Positions 20,320-32,297 of a DNA stretch of 64,000 nucleotides are shown here, piece by piece. Position numbers and translations under genes: made by a program. This DNA comes from Chondrosia reniformis (Eukaryota > Porifera > Demospongiae > Chondrillida > Chondrillidae), in assembly GCA_947172415.1 (NCBI GenBank), contig OX359194.1, forward strand, positions 4,464,001 to 4,528,000, read 5' to 3'. The notes under the pieces are model-generated. The model was given only the letters and a program-made list of their open reading frames with translations. It did not search any database and was not told the origin of the DNA. The first letter of the stretch is position 1. Every line of letters begins with the position of its first letter.

Positions 20320-21562
20320 CACTGGTACCTTATGACTGTTCCTTAGGGATAGGCTGCCTTATAGCGATCAACACGTAACAAGCGCTAATTAATTAAGAAT
20401 TTTCGTTTTCAATCATTAAGAGTGAATGCGTCATTTAGTGTTATCGGTTACACACCGGAAGGAATTTAAAATCGTCCATTGTTAAATTGGTTATAGCATC
20501 CTTTGGCTTAATTGATTTACATATCGTATATAATCATCTCGCTTCGTATCATTGTCTTATAATCGTCTCACTTCGTATCCTATTAATGTTTTATTTAATC
20601 GTCTCACTTCGTACGTATTGTATTATACAATTAATGTAAAGCTATAAAATGATTCACTTCTCTAGCTATCGTCGAATACTTACTTTTTACGTACCTTTTG
20701 TTAACGAATAATTCGTATGCAGCAACTCTTGCAAAGCCGCAGTTGAACTTCAGAGCAATCTGATTATCGACTGATATCCCTCTTGCCTTTTTGGGGGGCA
20801 TAATCTTCTCTGTTGTAGACAAAAATTCGATCCTTAGTGTGAACAACACCTTACGGTGATCCTCGATCACTTGCGTCAACGTTTAGTATACCTGTATATA
20901 ATATCCCAGTTACACAACTTAGGATTTGCGCAATATTAACATCCGGCTATAAAATTTCACCGTTTGCGTTTCAAATGTGTAAATCATCCCATGAATATAC
21001 TTATTTGCTAATGAATATGATTTAAATGTTAAGAAATGGCGTCTGTTGCAGGAAAAATGCCTATGCGCTTAAGTTAGAAGATCCTCATAGTCATGTAGTC
21101 AGCTTCAATGGATTCAGTGAGTGTCATTAAGTAAAAATTAAGAAGTCCGTTGGCATCTGAGCTTTATTTCCCAAGATATGAAAGATTAAATAGCATTTAC
21201 TAATCTATTAAAAGTGTATTTTCACAGTTTTCTTCTCAACGGATGGGCGAATCGAAACGGACTTCTTAATTTTGTTAGCATACACTCTAACCTTTTCAAT
21301 GAAGTATAGAACGTAGTTCTAGCTTTTTCCTAGACTAAGCGCATAGTGTCTGAGAGTTTTAAAATCGGCCCTTTTTAACACGTTATATCTTCGACATTGG
21401 TTGTTCAATCTCGCTCAATTTTAGATTTTGCTGATATATAAATAAGCGCTTCGATGTATACCAGTTTAAGGTAGCAAATCGTTTCTGTAAGAAAGAAACT
21501 TGCTCTTAAAAGTGTTTATAAAAAAACGTAAAAACACGCAGAACAGTCATATGGCGCCTGTG
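20320..21562. mobile_element. TIR transposon, 1243 bp, TA duplication, verified by an empty site
   Basis: The ends CACTGGTACCTTATGACTGTTC (split here for reading as CACTGGTACC then TTATGACTGTTC) and CACAGGCGCC then ATATGACTGTTC are imperfect inverted repeats, about 18 of 22 matching. TA flanks both sides (20318-20319, 21563-21564). The paralogous copy near 19110-19150 reads straight through GTTA-TA-TGTACTAAATG, which is the empty site. Inside, AATCRTCTCRCTTCGTA occurs three times (20532, 20561, 20597), and a roughly 18-bp inverted pair AAAATTAAGAAGTCCGTT / AACGGACTTCTTAATTTT lies at about 21136 and 21257. An 82-codon - frame at 20631-20879 (contains MPPKKARG) has no transposase signature. Probably non-autonomous; superfamily uncertain (TA sites suggest Tc1/mariner-like). 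Confidence 0.83.
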
Positions 21563-21564
21563 TA

Positions 21565-23349
21565 TGTACTAAATGTATTTACTAGTTGCATATACTAGAT
21601 GAATGTACTAGTTGTATATGCTAGTTGCATGTTCTAGTTTTATGTGCTAGTAAATAGTTGTATGTACTAGTTGTATGTGCTAGATGTATGTTCTAGGTGT
21701 ATTTGCTTGTAACTAGTTGTATGTACTAGTTGTATGTACTAGTAACTAGTTATATACACTAGTTGTTTGTATTAGTTGTGTATTCTAGTTCTATGTACAA
21801 GTTGTATGTCACTAGTTTTATGTACTAGTTGTATGTACTAGTTCAATGTACTAGTATGTAGTTGTATGTACTAGTTATGTGCACTAGGTTTATGTGCTAG
21901 TTAAATGTACTTAGTTGTATATACTAGTTGTATGAACTTGTAACCTTATGTATGTACTAGTTGTAGGTACTACTTGTATGTACTAGTTGTGTGTAATTGC
22001 TGTATGTACTAGTTATATTTACTAGTTGTGGTTACCTTTTGTATGTACTAGTTGTATGTACTAGTAACTAGTTGTATATACTAGTTGTTTGTACTAGTTG
22101 TGTATTCTAGTTCTATGTACAAGTTGTATATCACTAGTTGTATGTATTAGTTGTATGTACTAGTTGAATGTAATAGTAATTAGTTATATGTACTAGTTAT
22201 GTGTACTAGTTATATGTACTTGTTGTATGTACTAGTTGTATGTACTAATTATATGAACTAGTAAATATATGTAGGTACTAGTTGTAGGTACTAGTTGTAT
22301 GTGCTAGTTGTATGTAATTATTTGTATTAATTGTCTGTAGAAGTTGTGTGAAATTGTTGTATGTACTAGTTATATTTACTAGTTGTAGTTACTAGTTGTA
22401 TGTACTAGTTATAGTACGCGTTACTAGTTGGTATGTTCTAGTTGTTTGTACTAGGACTAGTTATATTTACTAGTTGGAGGTTGTAGTTGTATGTACTCAA
22501 TTGTAAGTAGTAGTTACATATTATAATTGTATATACTAATTGTATACTGGTTATGTGCTAGTTGAAAGTTCCAGTGGTATGTGCTAATAGTATGTACTAG
22601 TTGTAAGTACTAATTGTATGTACTAATTTTATGTACTTGTTATATGTACTAGTAGTATGTTCCAGTTTTATGTACCATTTATATGTACTAGGTATATGCG
22701 TATGTACTGGTTATTTGTTCTGGTTGTATGTACTAGTTGTATGTACTAGTTATTGGTTGTATGTACTAGCTGTATGTAGTTTAGTTGGATGTAAGAGTTA
22801 TTTGTACTAGTTATATGTTTATGTTCTGGTTATATGTACAAGTTGTATATACTAGTTATATGTACTAATTCTGTGTAATAGTTATGTACCAGTTGTAGGT
22901 ACTAGTTGTACATACTAGTTATATATACTAGTTGTATGTACTATTAACTATCTATATGTACTAATTGAATGTAGTAGTTGTATGTAGTAGTTGCATGTAG
23001 TTATATGTACTAGTTTTATGTACTAGTTGTGTGAACTAGTTGTATGTACTAGATATATATACTGGTTGTATGTACTAGTTGTACGTACTACTTGTATGTA
23101 CTACTTGTATGTATTAGTAACTATATGTATGTACTAGTTGTATTTACTAGTTGTATGTACTAGAAACACTCTGCCTTTATTAGTTGTAGTTATTAGTTAT
23201 ATGTACTTTTAACTATCTGTATGTCCTAGTTGAATGTATTAGTTGTATGTACTAGTTGTATGTAGTTATGTGTACTAGTTTTATGTACTTGTTGTGTGTA
23301 ATTGTTGTGTGTCCAACTTATATTTACTACTTGTAGTTACTAGTTTTAT
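21565..23349 (-). repeat. 13-bp satellite, - orientation
   Basis: The first 790 bp are copy B of the duplication described at 18878. Near 23077-23160 a further block (TTGTACGTACTACTTGTATG) repeats sequence from about 19999-20085. No gene is present. Confidence 0.94.
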
Positions 23350-23685
23350 GTAAAATTTGTTTGTAGATTGCGAACATCAACATGAACGGAAGGACTTGGT
23401 GGTACAACTGAGGCATAGACAACTGCCTGATTTGTTGAAGTGATCGAGGCAAAGTAGGAATTGAGACTAGATGCAGATGGAGTGTTAGTGACTGATGACT
23501 GAGCCCATTGTATTTGCAAACTTTAATCTCTGACCACAGGTTAGAGGGACTGACTTTCTTTACCACAAGATCAGACACATAAGACTTCTGGGCTGATCTC
23601 TGCCATTTTGTCACTTGATTGCGACATTTTCTGTACTTTTATAGTCAGTATATAGGTGGGTCTGCAGGAACTTCCGATGCAGTTA
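23350..23685 (-). pseudogene. Possible non-LTR retrotransposon ORF2 fragment
   Basis: A 335-bp island. On the - strand one frame gives KKVSPSNLWSEIKVCKYNGL; the next frame continues SASSLNSYFASITSTNQAVV. A Trp-x-x-Ile-Lys stretch followed by a 'LNxYFAxI' stretch is typical of the linker between endonuclease and RT in CR1/L2-like non-LTR retrotransposons. One frameshift separates the pieces. No catalytic motif is present, so the assignment is tentative. Confidence 0.35.
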
Positions 23686-25153
23686 TATGTACTAGTTGTA
23701 TGTACTAGTTGTATGTATTAGTAAATAAACTAGTTGTATGAACTAGTTGTATGTACTAGTTGTATGTATTAGTAACAATCTGTATTTACTAGTTGTAGTT
23801 ACTAGTTGTATATACTAGTTGTATGTACTAGTGCTATGTACTGATTGTGTGTACTAGTTGTATGTACTAGTCGTATATACTAGTTGTATGTACTAGGGTT
23901 ATGAACTAGTAACACTCTGCATTTACTGGTTGTAGTTACTAGTTGTATATACTAGTTGTATGTACTAGTTGCATCTACTAGTAACTAGTTGTATGTACTA
24001 GTTGTAGGTACTAGTTTAATATACTAGTTGTATGTACTAGTTGTAAGTAATACTTGAATGTACTAGTTGTAAGTAATACTTGAATGTACTAGTTGTATAT
24101 ACTAGTTTTATGTACTAGTCGCATGTACTAGTTGTGTGTACTCGTTGTATGCACTAGTTGTATGTCTTGTGTTATGGAATCGTTCTATGTGCTAGTTGTA
24201 TGTGCTAGTTGTAGTACAAGTTGTATGCGCTAGTTGTATGTACTAGTTGTATGAACTAGTTGTATGTACTAGTTGTAGGTACTATTTATATGTACTAGTT
24301 ATTTGTGTATACCCTAGTTGTATGTTCTAGTCTTATGGAATCGTTCTGTTTGTCCTAGATACACGTTGTATGTGCTAGTTGCTAGTTGTATACACTATTT
24401 GTATGTATTAGTTATATGTTCTAGTAGTATGTACTAATTGTATGGCCTCCTTTAATGTACTAGTTGAATGTATATATTAGTTAAGAACTAGTTGTATGGA
24501 CTAGTTGTATGTACTAGCTGTATTTACTTCTTCTATGTGCTAGTTGTATGTAATAGTTGCATGCACTAGTTGTATGTACCAAGTTGTATGTACTTGTTAT
24601 ATGTACATGTTGAATGAATTAGTTGAATTTACTTTGTGTGTATACTAATTGCATGCACTAATTGTCTTTACTAGTTGTATGTACTAGTTGTATGAACTCT
24701 TTCTATGTACTAGTTATATGTGTATTTTTAGTTATACGTATATATCCTAGTTATATGTACCACTTGGATGTACTAGTTATATGTACTAATTGTAAGTACT
24801 AGTTGTATGTACAAGTTTTATGTACCAGTTGTATGTACTAGTTGTATGTACTAGTTGTATGTACTAATTGCATGTACTAGTTTCTAGTTGTAAGTACTAG
24901 TTGTATATACTAGTTATATGATCTAGTTATATGAGTATGTAATGGTTATATGTACCAGTTGTGTGTAACATTTGGATGTAATAGTTGTATGTACTTTAGT
25001 TGTATGTACTATTGTAAGTACTCGTTATTAATTGTATGGTCTAGTTGTATGTACTAGGACTAGTTATATTTACTAGTTGGAGGTTCTAGTTGTATGTACT
25101 CAATTGTAAGTAGTAGTTGCATGTTCTAAACGTATATACTAATTGTATGTACT
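23686..25153 (-). repeat. 13-bp satellite, - orientation, up to the palindromic switch
   Basis: Array of TGTATGTACTAGT units, including two TTATGGAATCGTTCT variants at 24172 and 24333. It ends at the centre of a perfect palindrome, where the + array begins. Confidence 0.95.
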
Positions 25154-25164
25154 AGTACATACAA
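25143..25164. repeat. Perfect palindrome at the satellite strand switch
   Basis: Two satellite units meet head to head. The 22-bp sequence TTGTATGTACT / AGTACATACAA is its own reverse complement, with no foreign base between the arrays. The array on the left reads - and that on the right +. Confidence 0.95.
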
Positions 25165-25572
25165 CTAGTTCATACAATTATTAAAAATAACCAGTACATG
25201 CAACTAATTACTAGTACTTACCACTACTACATACAACTAGCACATAAAGTTAGTAAATATAGTTTGTTAATAGTACATACACCTAGTACATACAACTAGT
25301 ACATACAACTAATAAATATAACTAGTACATATGATAACTACATACAACTACTATATATAACTAGTACATAGAACAATTACACACAACTAGTATATACATA
25401 AAACTATTTACATAAAACTACATACAACTAGTATATGCAACTAGTTACTAGTACATCCAACTAGTACATCAAACTAGTACATACAACTAGTAGATACAAC
25501 TAGTTACTAGTACATACAACAAGTAAATACAAATAGTCCATACATCAATTTCACAAAACTAGTACATAAAAT
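25154..25572 (+). repeat. 13-bp satellite, + orientation
   Basis: ACTAGTACATACA units with variants, from the palindromic junction to a truncated transposon. Confidence 0.95.
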
Positions 25573-25801
25573 TAATCTTAGAGATTGCCTCTAAGCGTTC
25601 CAAAACTGACTTGAAAATTGCCCGAGATGTGACTGTAAGAGGAAGTATTCGACGGAAAGGCAAAAGCAAATATTGTTCATCATTTTATTTAGCTGGTTAT
25701 AATTAGAATTGTATAATGACGATATTTGGCTAAACCGCCAAACTCAATATTCTGCCAAAAAGTGCTTGAACGAATTGTGGCGGATTTTCCCAGTTACACT
25801 G
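25573..25801. mobile_element. Truncated pogo/Tigger-like element (right end)
   Basis: About 90 % identical by eye to 32067-32295 and ending in the same right terminus (GGCGGATTTTCCCAGTTACACTG, i.e. GGCGGATTTTCC then CAGTTACACTG). The left 200 bp and left TIR are missing. The flank after it is also shared with the complete copy, so it reached this site by segmental duplication rather than transposition. Confidence 0.8.
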
Positions 25802-26063
25802 TACATATAAGTACATACAACTGGTACATAAAACTGTTACATATAACTAGTTCATACATCCATTGCACACAATAGTACACACAACAAGTACATATATTTA
25901 ACTATATACACCTAGTACATACAACTAGTAAATACAACATGTAGAGACAACTGGTATATAAAATTTGGTATATACTACCAGTACATACAACTATGTAATA
26001 CTTACAACTATTACTACAACAATGACATAGTACTAGTTCATATAATCTCTATATATATATAAC
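25573..26063 (+). repeat. 490-bp segmental duplication, partner 32067-32556
   Basis: The match runs through the transposon remnant and about 260 bp of following satellite, including rare variants such as AAAATTTGGTATATACTACC and CAACTATGTAATACTTACAA. The offset is about 6494 bp, in direct orientation. Confidence 0.88.
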
Positions 26064-27099
26064 TAGTACATACAACTAGTACATACAACCAGTAACTACA
26101 TCTAGTAAATATAACTAGTTCATACACAAATTTCACACAACTAGTATATACAAGTATTACATATAATTACATATAACTAGTTCAAAAAACTACAATTTCA
26201 CACAACCAGTACATATAACTAGTACATACAACAATTTCACACAACTAGTACATACAACTAGTACATTTTATTACTTAAAACTAGTACATTCAACTGGTAT
26301 ATACAATTAGTAAATACAGATTTTTACTAGTACCTACACCTAGTACCTACAACTAGTTCATATAACTATTACATATAACTAGTACATGCAACTACGTACT
26401 AGTACTTACAACTATTACATACCATTAGTACATGCAACTACTACATACAACTAGTGCATATATCTAGTTACTAGTACATACAACTAGTACATACAATTAG
26501 TAACTACAACTAGTAAATATAACTACTACATACAGCTAGTAAAAACAACTAGTACATACAACTAGTAAATACAACTAGTACATACACCTAGTATATACAA
26601 CTAGTTCATACAACTAGTTCATACAACTATTACATATAACTAGTACATGCAACTACTTATTAGTACATACAACTAGTACATACAATTAGTAACTACAACT
26701 AGTAAATATAACTACTACATACAGCTAGTAAAAACAACTAGTACATACAACTAGTAAATACAACTTGTACATACACCTAGTACATACAACTAGTACATAC
26801 AACTAGTCCATATAACTAGTACATGCAACTAATTACTAGTAGATACCGCTACTACATACAATTAGTACATACAACTAGTACATACATCTAGTACATACAA
26901 CTAGTTCATATAACTAATGCAAAAACTACAAACTAGAACACCTATCCAACAAGTTCGTACAATTAGTACATTATACTAGTCCATAGAACTAGTACATACA
27001 ACTAGTACATTCAAAGAGTACATAAAAGTAGTACATACAACTAGTTACTACTACATAAAACTAATACATACAATTAGTAACTACAAATAGTAATTAAAA
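25804..27099 (+). repeat. 13-bp satellite, + orientation
   Basis: Besides the basic unit, this block has its own landmarks: CAATTTCACACAACTAG and AATACAGATTTTTACTAG. A block with TTACATATAACTAGTACATG and CTACATACAGCTAGTAAAAA is repeated near 26380-26560 and 26630-26760. No gene is present. Confidence 0.94.
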
Positions 27100-27450
27100 T
27101 TAGTTTTAGTTTAAAAAATTCGTGGGGCCCTAGGAGACCCTGAGTAAACTCGAAATACTTGACTGGTTCTCATCGATATCCGGTAAACTGATTTCAGATC
27201 GACTCTTGTTGGCCGTCAATTTTTGGACAAACTTTAGGTTACATTGTTTTAGTAATGATGGTTTTTAAGTCCATTTCGTTCGTTCAATGTTCTACCCCAA
27301 GGAAGAGAAAACTAGAAAACAAAAGCTATCCGAACATCCGCCATTTTTTAAAAGGTATATAGATGTATATATTTACAAAACTACGAACAGGAAGCCATAC
27401 GTTAACATAATTTCTGAAAACAATATAGGGGCCCTTGCGGCGCCCCAATT
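27100..27450 (+). mobile_element. HP element, diverged copy
   Basis: About 350 bp. The left end is decayed (TTTAGTTTAAAAAATTCGTG, then GGGGCCCTAGGAGACCCTGA, then GTAAACTCGAAATACTTG). The interior follows the type B copies (GACTCTTGTTGGCCGTCAAT, GTCCATTTCGTTCGTTCAAT, AGGAAGCCATACGTTAACAT). The right end is TGAAAACAATATA plus the hairpin GGGGCCCTTGCGGCGCCCC. A 62-codon frame at 27287-27475 is not conserved in the type B copies, where it stops after about 17 codons, so I do not call it a gene. Confidence 0.72.
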
Positions 27451-28199
27451 AGAGACAACTAGTGCATACAACTAGAACATACAACTAGTGCATACAAGTA
27501 GTACATATAACTAGTACATATAACTAGTACATATATCAATTTCACACAACTAGAACATGAAAATAATATATAAATAGTAGTCTAGTACATACATCTAGTA
27601 CATACATCTAGTTACTAGTGCATACAAGTAGTACATATAACTAGTACATACAGCTAGTACATACAACTATTACATATAACTAATACATACAACAATTTCA
27701 CACAACTAGCACATAAAACTAGTACATATTATTACATAAAACTAGTACATACAACTAGTACATACAACTAGTACATACAATTAGTAAATACAGATTGTTA
27801 CTAGTACATACACCTGGTACATACAACTAGTTCATACAACGATTACATATAACCAGTACATGCAACTACTTACTAGTACTTACAACTAGTACATACAATT
27901 AGGACATACAACTACTACATACAACAAGTACATACAACTAGTCTCAACAACTAGTAAGTACAGATTGTTACTAGTTCTTACACCTAGTATATACATCTGG
28001 TACATACAATTATTACACACAACTAGTACATACAACAAAACATATAACTAGTACATACCACAATTTTACAAAAATAGTAAATACAACTAGTACATATAAT
28101 TACTTACAACTAGTACATACAACTAGTATATACAACCAGAACATACATCCAGTTACAAGTACATACAACCAGGACATACAACTAGTTACTAGTACATAC
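27451..28199 (+). repeat. 13-bp satellite, + orientation
   Basis: ACTAGTACATACA array with CAATTTCACACAACTAG and AATACAGATTGTTACTAG landmarks (near 27690 and 27786). Confidence 0.94.
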
Positions 28200-28440
28200 C
28201 AAGGATTCACAGAAGATCAAGATAAAGAAAAAGACAAAGACTCCCAGGATCACTGATGAAGGGTGGAATTCCCAGAAACGGCTGTCTGACCCAGTGGAGA
28301 AGAAGATGAAAGAAGGGAAAAGAAGGAAGAAAAGACTACTGTATCTTCATCTAAAGCTCTCTTTAGGTTTAGTTCCCCTATAGGCTCTTTTTACAGAATA
28401 GGCATATAGCATGTAGGAAAATGGTATCTTAGATTTTTCA
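28200..28440 (+). other. Anonymous island carrying a hammerhead-like motif
   Basis: About 240 bp, purine-rich in the middle (AAGAAGATGAAAGAAGGGAA). It contains CTGATGA...GAAAC near its start, listed separately. No coding frame was recognised. Probably a retroelement terminus. Confidence 0.5.
28253..28286 (+). ncRNA. Hammerhead ribozyme-like motif with near-complete core
   Basis: CTGATGA (28253-28259), a helix II candidate (GGG...CCC within AGGGTGGAATTCCCA), GAAAC (28275-28279), a minimal stem III (AC-GGCT-GT) and the cleavage triplet GTC. Stem I can pair GGATCA just upstream with TGACCC just downstream, with one A-C mismatch. Both conserved core strings are canonical. Hammerheads with tiny stem III are known from animal retroelements. 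Activity is inference. Confidence 0.55.
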
Positions 28441-31400
28441 TACAATTGGTACAGACAACTTGTACATATAACTAGTACATAGCACAATTACACACAACTA
28501 GTACATACAACTAGTATATACAACTAGTACATACTACTAGTACATACAACAAGTACATACAAGTAGTACATACAACTAGTTACTACTACATTCAACTAGT
28601 ACATAGAACTAGTTACTACAACTATATAGTAAATATAAGTAATACATACAACAATTACACACAATTAGTACATAAAACTAGTAACTATAACAAGTAAATA
28701 TAACTAGTACATACAAAAATTACACACAACTGGTACATACAAGTAATACATGTAACTACATACAACTAGTTCAAACTACTAGTAATACGTATAACTACAT
28801 ACAACTAGTTCAAACTACTAGTATATAAAACTAGTAAAAACAACTAGTACACACAGCTTATACTAAACACTAGTACATAGAACTAGAACATACAACTAGT
28901 CACTAGTATGTACACCTAGTATGTACAACTAGTACATTCAACAAGTACATACAACTAGTACATACAACTTGTAACTTCATCTAGTAAATATAACTATTTC
29001 ATACACAAATTTCACACAACTAGTACATACAAGTAGTACATATAATTACATACAACCAGTTCAAACAACTAGTACAAACCATTAGTACATACAACTACTA
29101 CATACAACTATATAGGGCATATATCTAGTTACTAGTACATACAACTAGTACATACAATTAGTAACTACAACTAGTAAATATAACTAGTTCATACACAAAT
29201 TTCACACAACTAGTACATACAAGTAGTACATATAATTACATACAACCAGTTCTAAACAACTAGTACATTCAACAATTTCACACAACTAGTAAATACAACT
29301 AGTTCATATAATTACTTAAAACTAGTACATTCAACTGGTATAAACAATTAGTAAATACAGATTGTTACTAGTACCTACACCTAGAAACTACAACTAGTTC
29401 ATACAACTATTACATATAACTAGTACATGCAACTACTTATTAGTACATACAACTAGTACATACAATTAGGAACTACAACTAGTAAATATAACTACTACAT
29501 ACAGCTGGTAAAAACAACTAGTACATACAACTAGTACATACAACTAGTACATACACCTAGTACATACAACTAGTTCATACAACTAGTTCATACAACTATT
29601 GCATATAACTAGTACATGCAACTACTTATTAGTACATACAATTAGTAACTACAACTAGTAAATATAACTACTACATACAACTAGTAAAAACAACTAGTAT
29701 ATACAACTAGTAAATACAACTAGTACATACACCTAGTAAATATAACTGGTTCATACACAAATTTCACACAACTAGTACATACTAGTAGTACATATAACTA
29801 GTACATATAGCTAGTACATACAATGAGAACATATTACTAGTACATATACCAATTTAACACAACTAGAATATGAAACTAATATATACATAGTACTAGTACA
29901 TACAACTAGTACATACTTTTGGTTACTAGTTCATACAACTAGTACATATAACTAGTACATACAGTTAGTACATACAACTAGTACATATAACTAGTACATA
30001 CATCAATTTCACACAACTAGTACATAAAACTAATATATACATAGTCCTAGTACCTACATCTAGTACATACATCTAGTTACTAGTGCATACAAGTAGTACA
30101 TATAACTAGTACATACAGCTAGTACATACAACTAGTACATATAACTAATACATACAAAAATTTCACACAACTAGCACATAAAACTAGTACATATTATTAC
30201 ATAAAACTAGTACATACAACTAGTACATACAATTAGTAAATACAGATTGTTACTAGTACATACACCTGGTACATACAACTAGTTCATACAACTGTTACAT
30301 ATAACCAGTACATGCAACTACTTACTAGTACTTACAACTAGTACATACAACTAGAACATTCAACAAGTACATACATCTAGTTACTAGTACAAACGAAAAA
30401 TACACACAACTAGTACATACAAGTAGTACATATAACTATATTCAACTAGTTCAAACAACTAGTACATACAACTAGTATAGTCTGATAGTTACTAGTACAT
30501 ACAACTAGTACATACAATTAGTACACACACTAGTCCATACAGCTAGTACATACACTTAGTACATATAACTAGTACATACAACTATTTACTAGAACATATA
30601 TACAACTAGTATAGAACTAGTACATAGAACTAGTGTATGCAAATAGTACCCACAGCTCGTATATAAAACTATGATATAGAACTATTTTATACAACTAGTA
30701 CATACAACTAGTTACTAGTACATACAACTAGTACATACAAAAGGTACCTACAACTAATATATATAACTAGTACATACAGCTATTACATACAACAAGTACA
30801 TATAACTAGTACATGCAACTACTTACAAGTACATACACTTAGAACATACAATTATGACATACAACTAGTACATACAACTAGTACAGGCAACCATTTACTA
30901 GGACATACAACTAGTACACGCAGCTAGTACATACAACTAGTTACCAGTACATACAACTAGTACATACAACTATTATATACAACTAGTGCATATAACTAGT
31001 ACATACAGCTATTTCATACAACTAGTACATACAACTAGGACCTATAACTAGTATATACAGCTAGTACATACAATTAGTCCATAAAACTAGTAAATACATC
31101 AACTTCCTGCAACTAGTACTTAAAGCTAATACAGAGAACTAGTTCACACAACTAGTACATACAACTAGTACATATAATTACAAACAACTAGTACATACAA
31201 CAAGTACATACAATATTAAAATAAAGATTGTTACCAGTACATACATCTAGTACATTCAAATTGTTTGTACAACTATTACGTATAATATTTGCTAGTACAT
31301 ATAACTAGTACATGGAACTAGTACATAGAACTAGTAGTTACAGATTGTTACTAGTACTTACACCTAGAACATACAACTAGTACATGCAACTACTTACTAG

Positions 31401-31861
31401 TACATAGAACTAGTACGTAAAATTATTACACACAACTAGTTCATATAACTAGTACATACAACAATTTCACACAACTAGTAAATACAACTGGGAAATACAA
31501 TTAGTACATACAACTATGTACTAATACATACAACTACTACATTCAACTAGTAAATACAGAGAGTTACTAGTAGATACACCTATTATATACAGCCAGTACA
31601 CACAACTAGTACATATAATTAGAACATGCAATTTATACTAGTTCATTCAACTACTACATACAATTAGAACATCCAACTAATACATGCATCTAGTCCATGC
31701 AAATAGCACATAAGATTAGTGCATAAAACTACATACTAGAACACATATACAACAAGTACATACAACTGACGACTAGTATATACAACTGGTATATGCAACA
31801 AGCTACTAGTATATACAACTAGTACTTAAAACTAGTATGTACAACAATTACACACTACTAG
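28441..31861 (+). repeat. 13-bp satellite, + orientation
   Basis: Array rich in direct sub-duplications, for example CTACTTATTAGTACATACAA with following ATTAG/CTACATACAGCTGGTAAAAA blocks near 29430 and 29620, and TTTCATACACAAATTTCACA relatives near 29005, 29195 and 29750. No gene is present. Confidence 0.94.
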
Positions 31862-31863
31862 TA

Positions 31864-32295
31864 CAGTGTAACCCGGATAATCTGCCCCCGCTTAATACGC
31901 ACAACCCCAATCAGTCTGAGTTCCTATTAAACGAATTCATTTACATACTAGAAGTATATATGTAATCTGCCAACCGCCATTATTTTCTCGCCTCAATTGT
32001 ACATTTATAGGTGTTTTCCACCTTTGTAATCCGCAGCTTTCATCAACATTTTAATCGTACGAAATAAATCTTAGAGATTACCTCTAAGCGTTCCAAAACT
32101 GACTTGAAAATTGCCCGATATGTGACTGTAAGAGGAAGAATTCGATGGCAACGCAAAAGCAAATATCGTTCATCGTTTTATTTAGCTGGTTATAATTAGA
32201 ATTGCATAATGATGATATTTGGCTAATCCACCAAACTCAATATTCTGCCAAAAAAGTGCTTGAACGAATTGTGGCGGATTTTCCCAGTTACACTG
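31864..32295. mobile_element. Pogo/Tigger-like non-autonomous TIR transposon
   Basis: This 432-bp element has inverted ends CAGTGTAACCCGGATAATC (left) and CAGTGTAACTGGGAAAATC (reverse complement of the right), both continuing YGCC. TA flanks both sides (31862-31863, 32296-32297). CAGT-type ends with TA duplication are typical of the pogo/Tigger branch of Tc1/mariner. There is no transposase frame, so it would move only with a helper. Its right half is duplicated at 25573-25801. Confidence 0.8.
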
Positions 32296-32297
32296 TA

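Noticed and set aside
20631..20879. 82-codon frame inside the 1.24-kb transposon
   Set aside because: Has MPPKKARG and an otherwise ordinary composition but no transposase, DNA-binding or DDE motif. It could be a remnant but is not supportable as a gene.
27287..27475. 62-codon frame in the HP element
   Set aside because: In the type B copies the same frame stops after about 17 codons, so it is not conserved.
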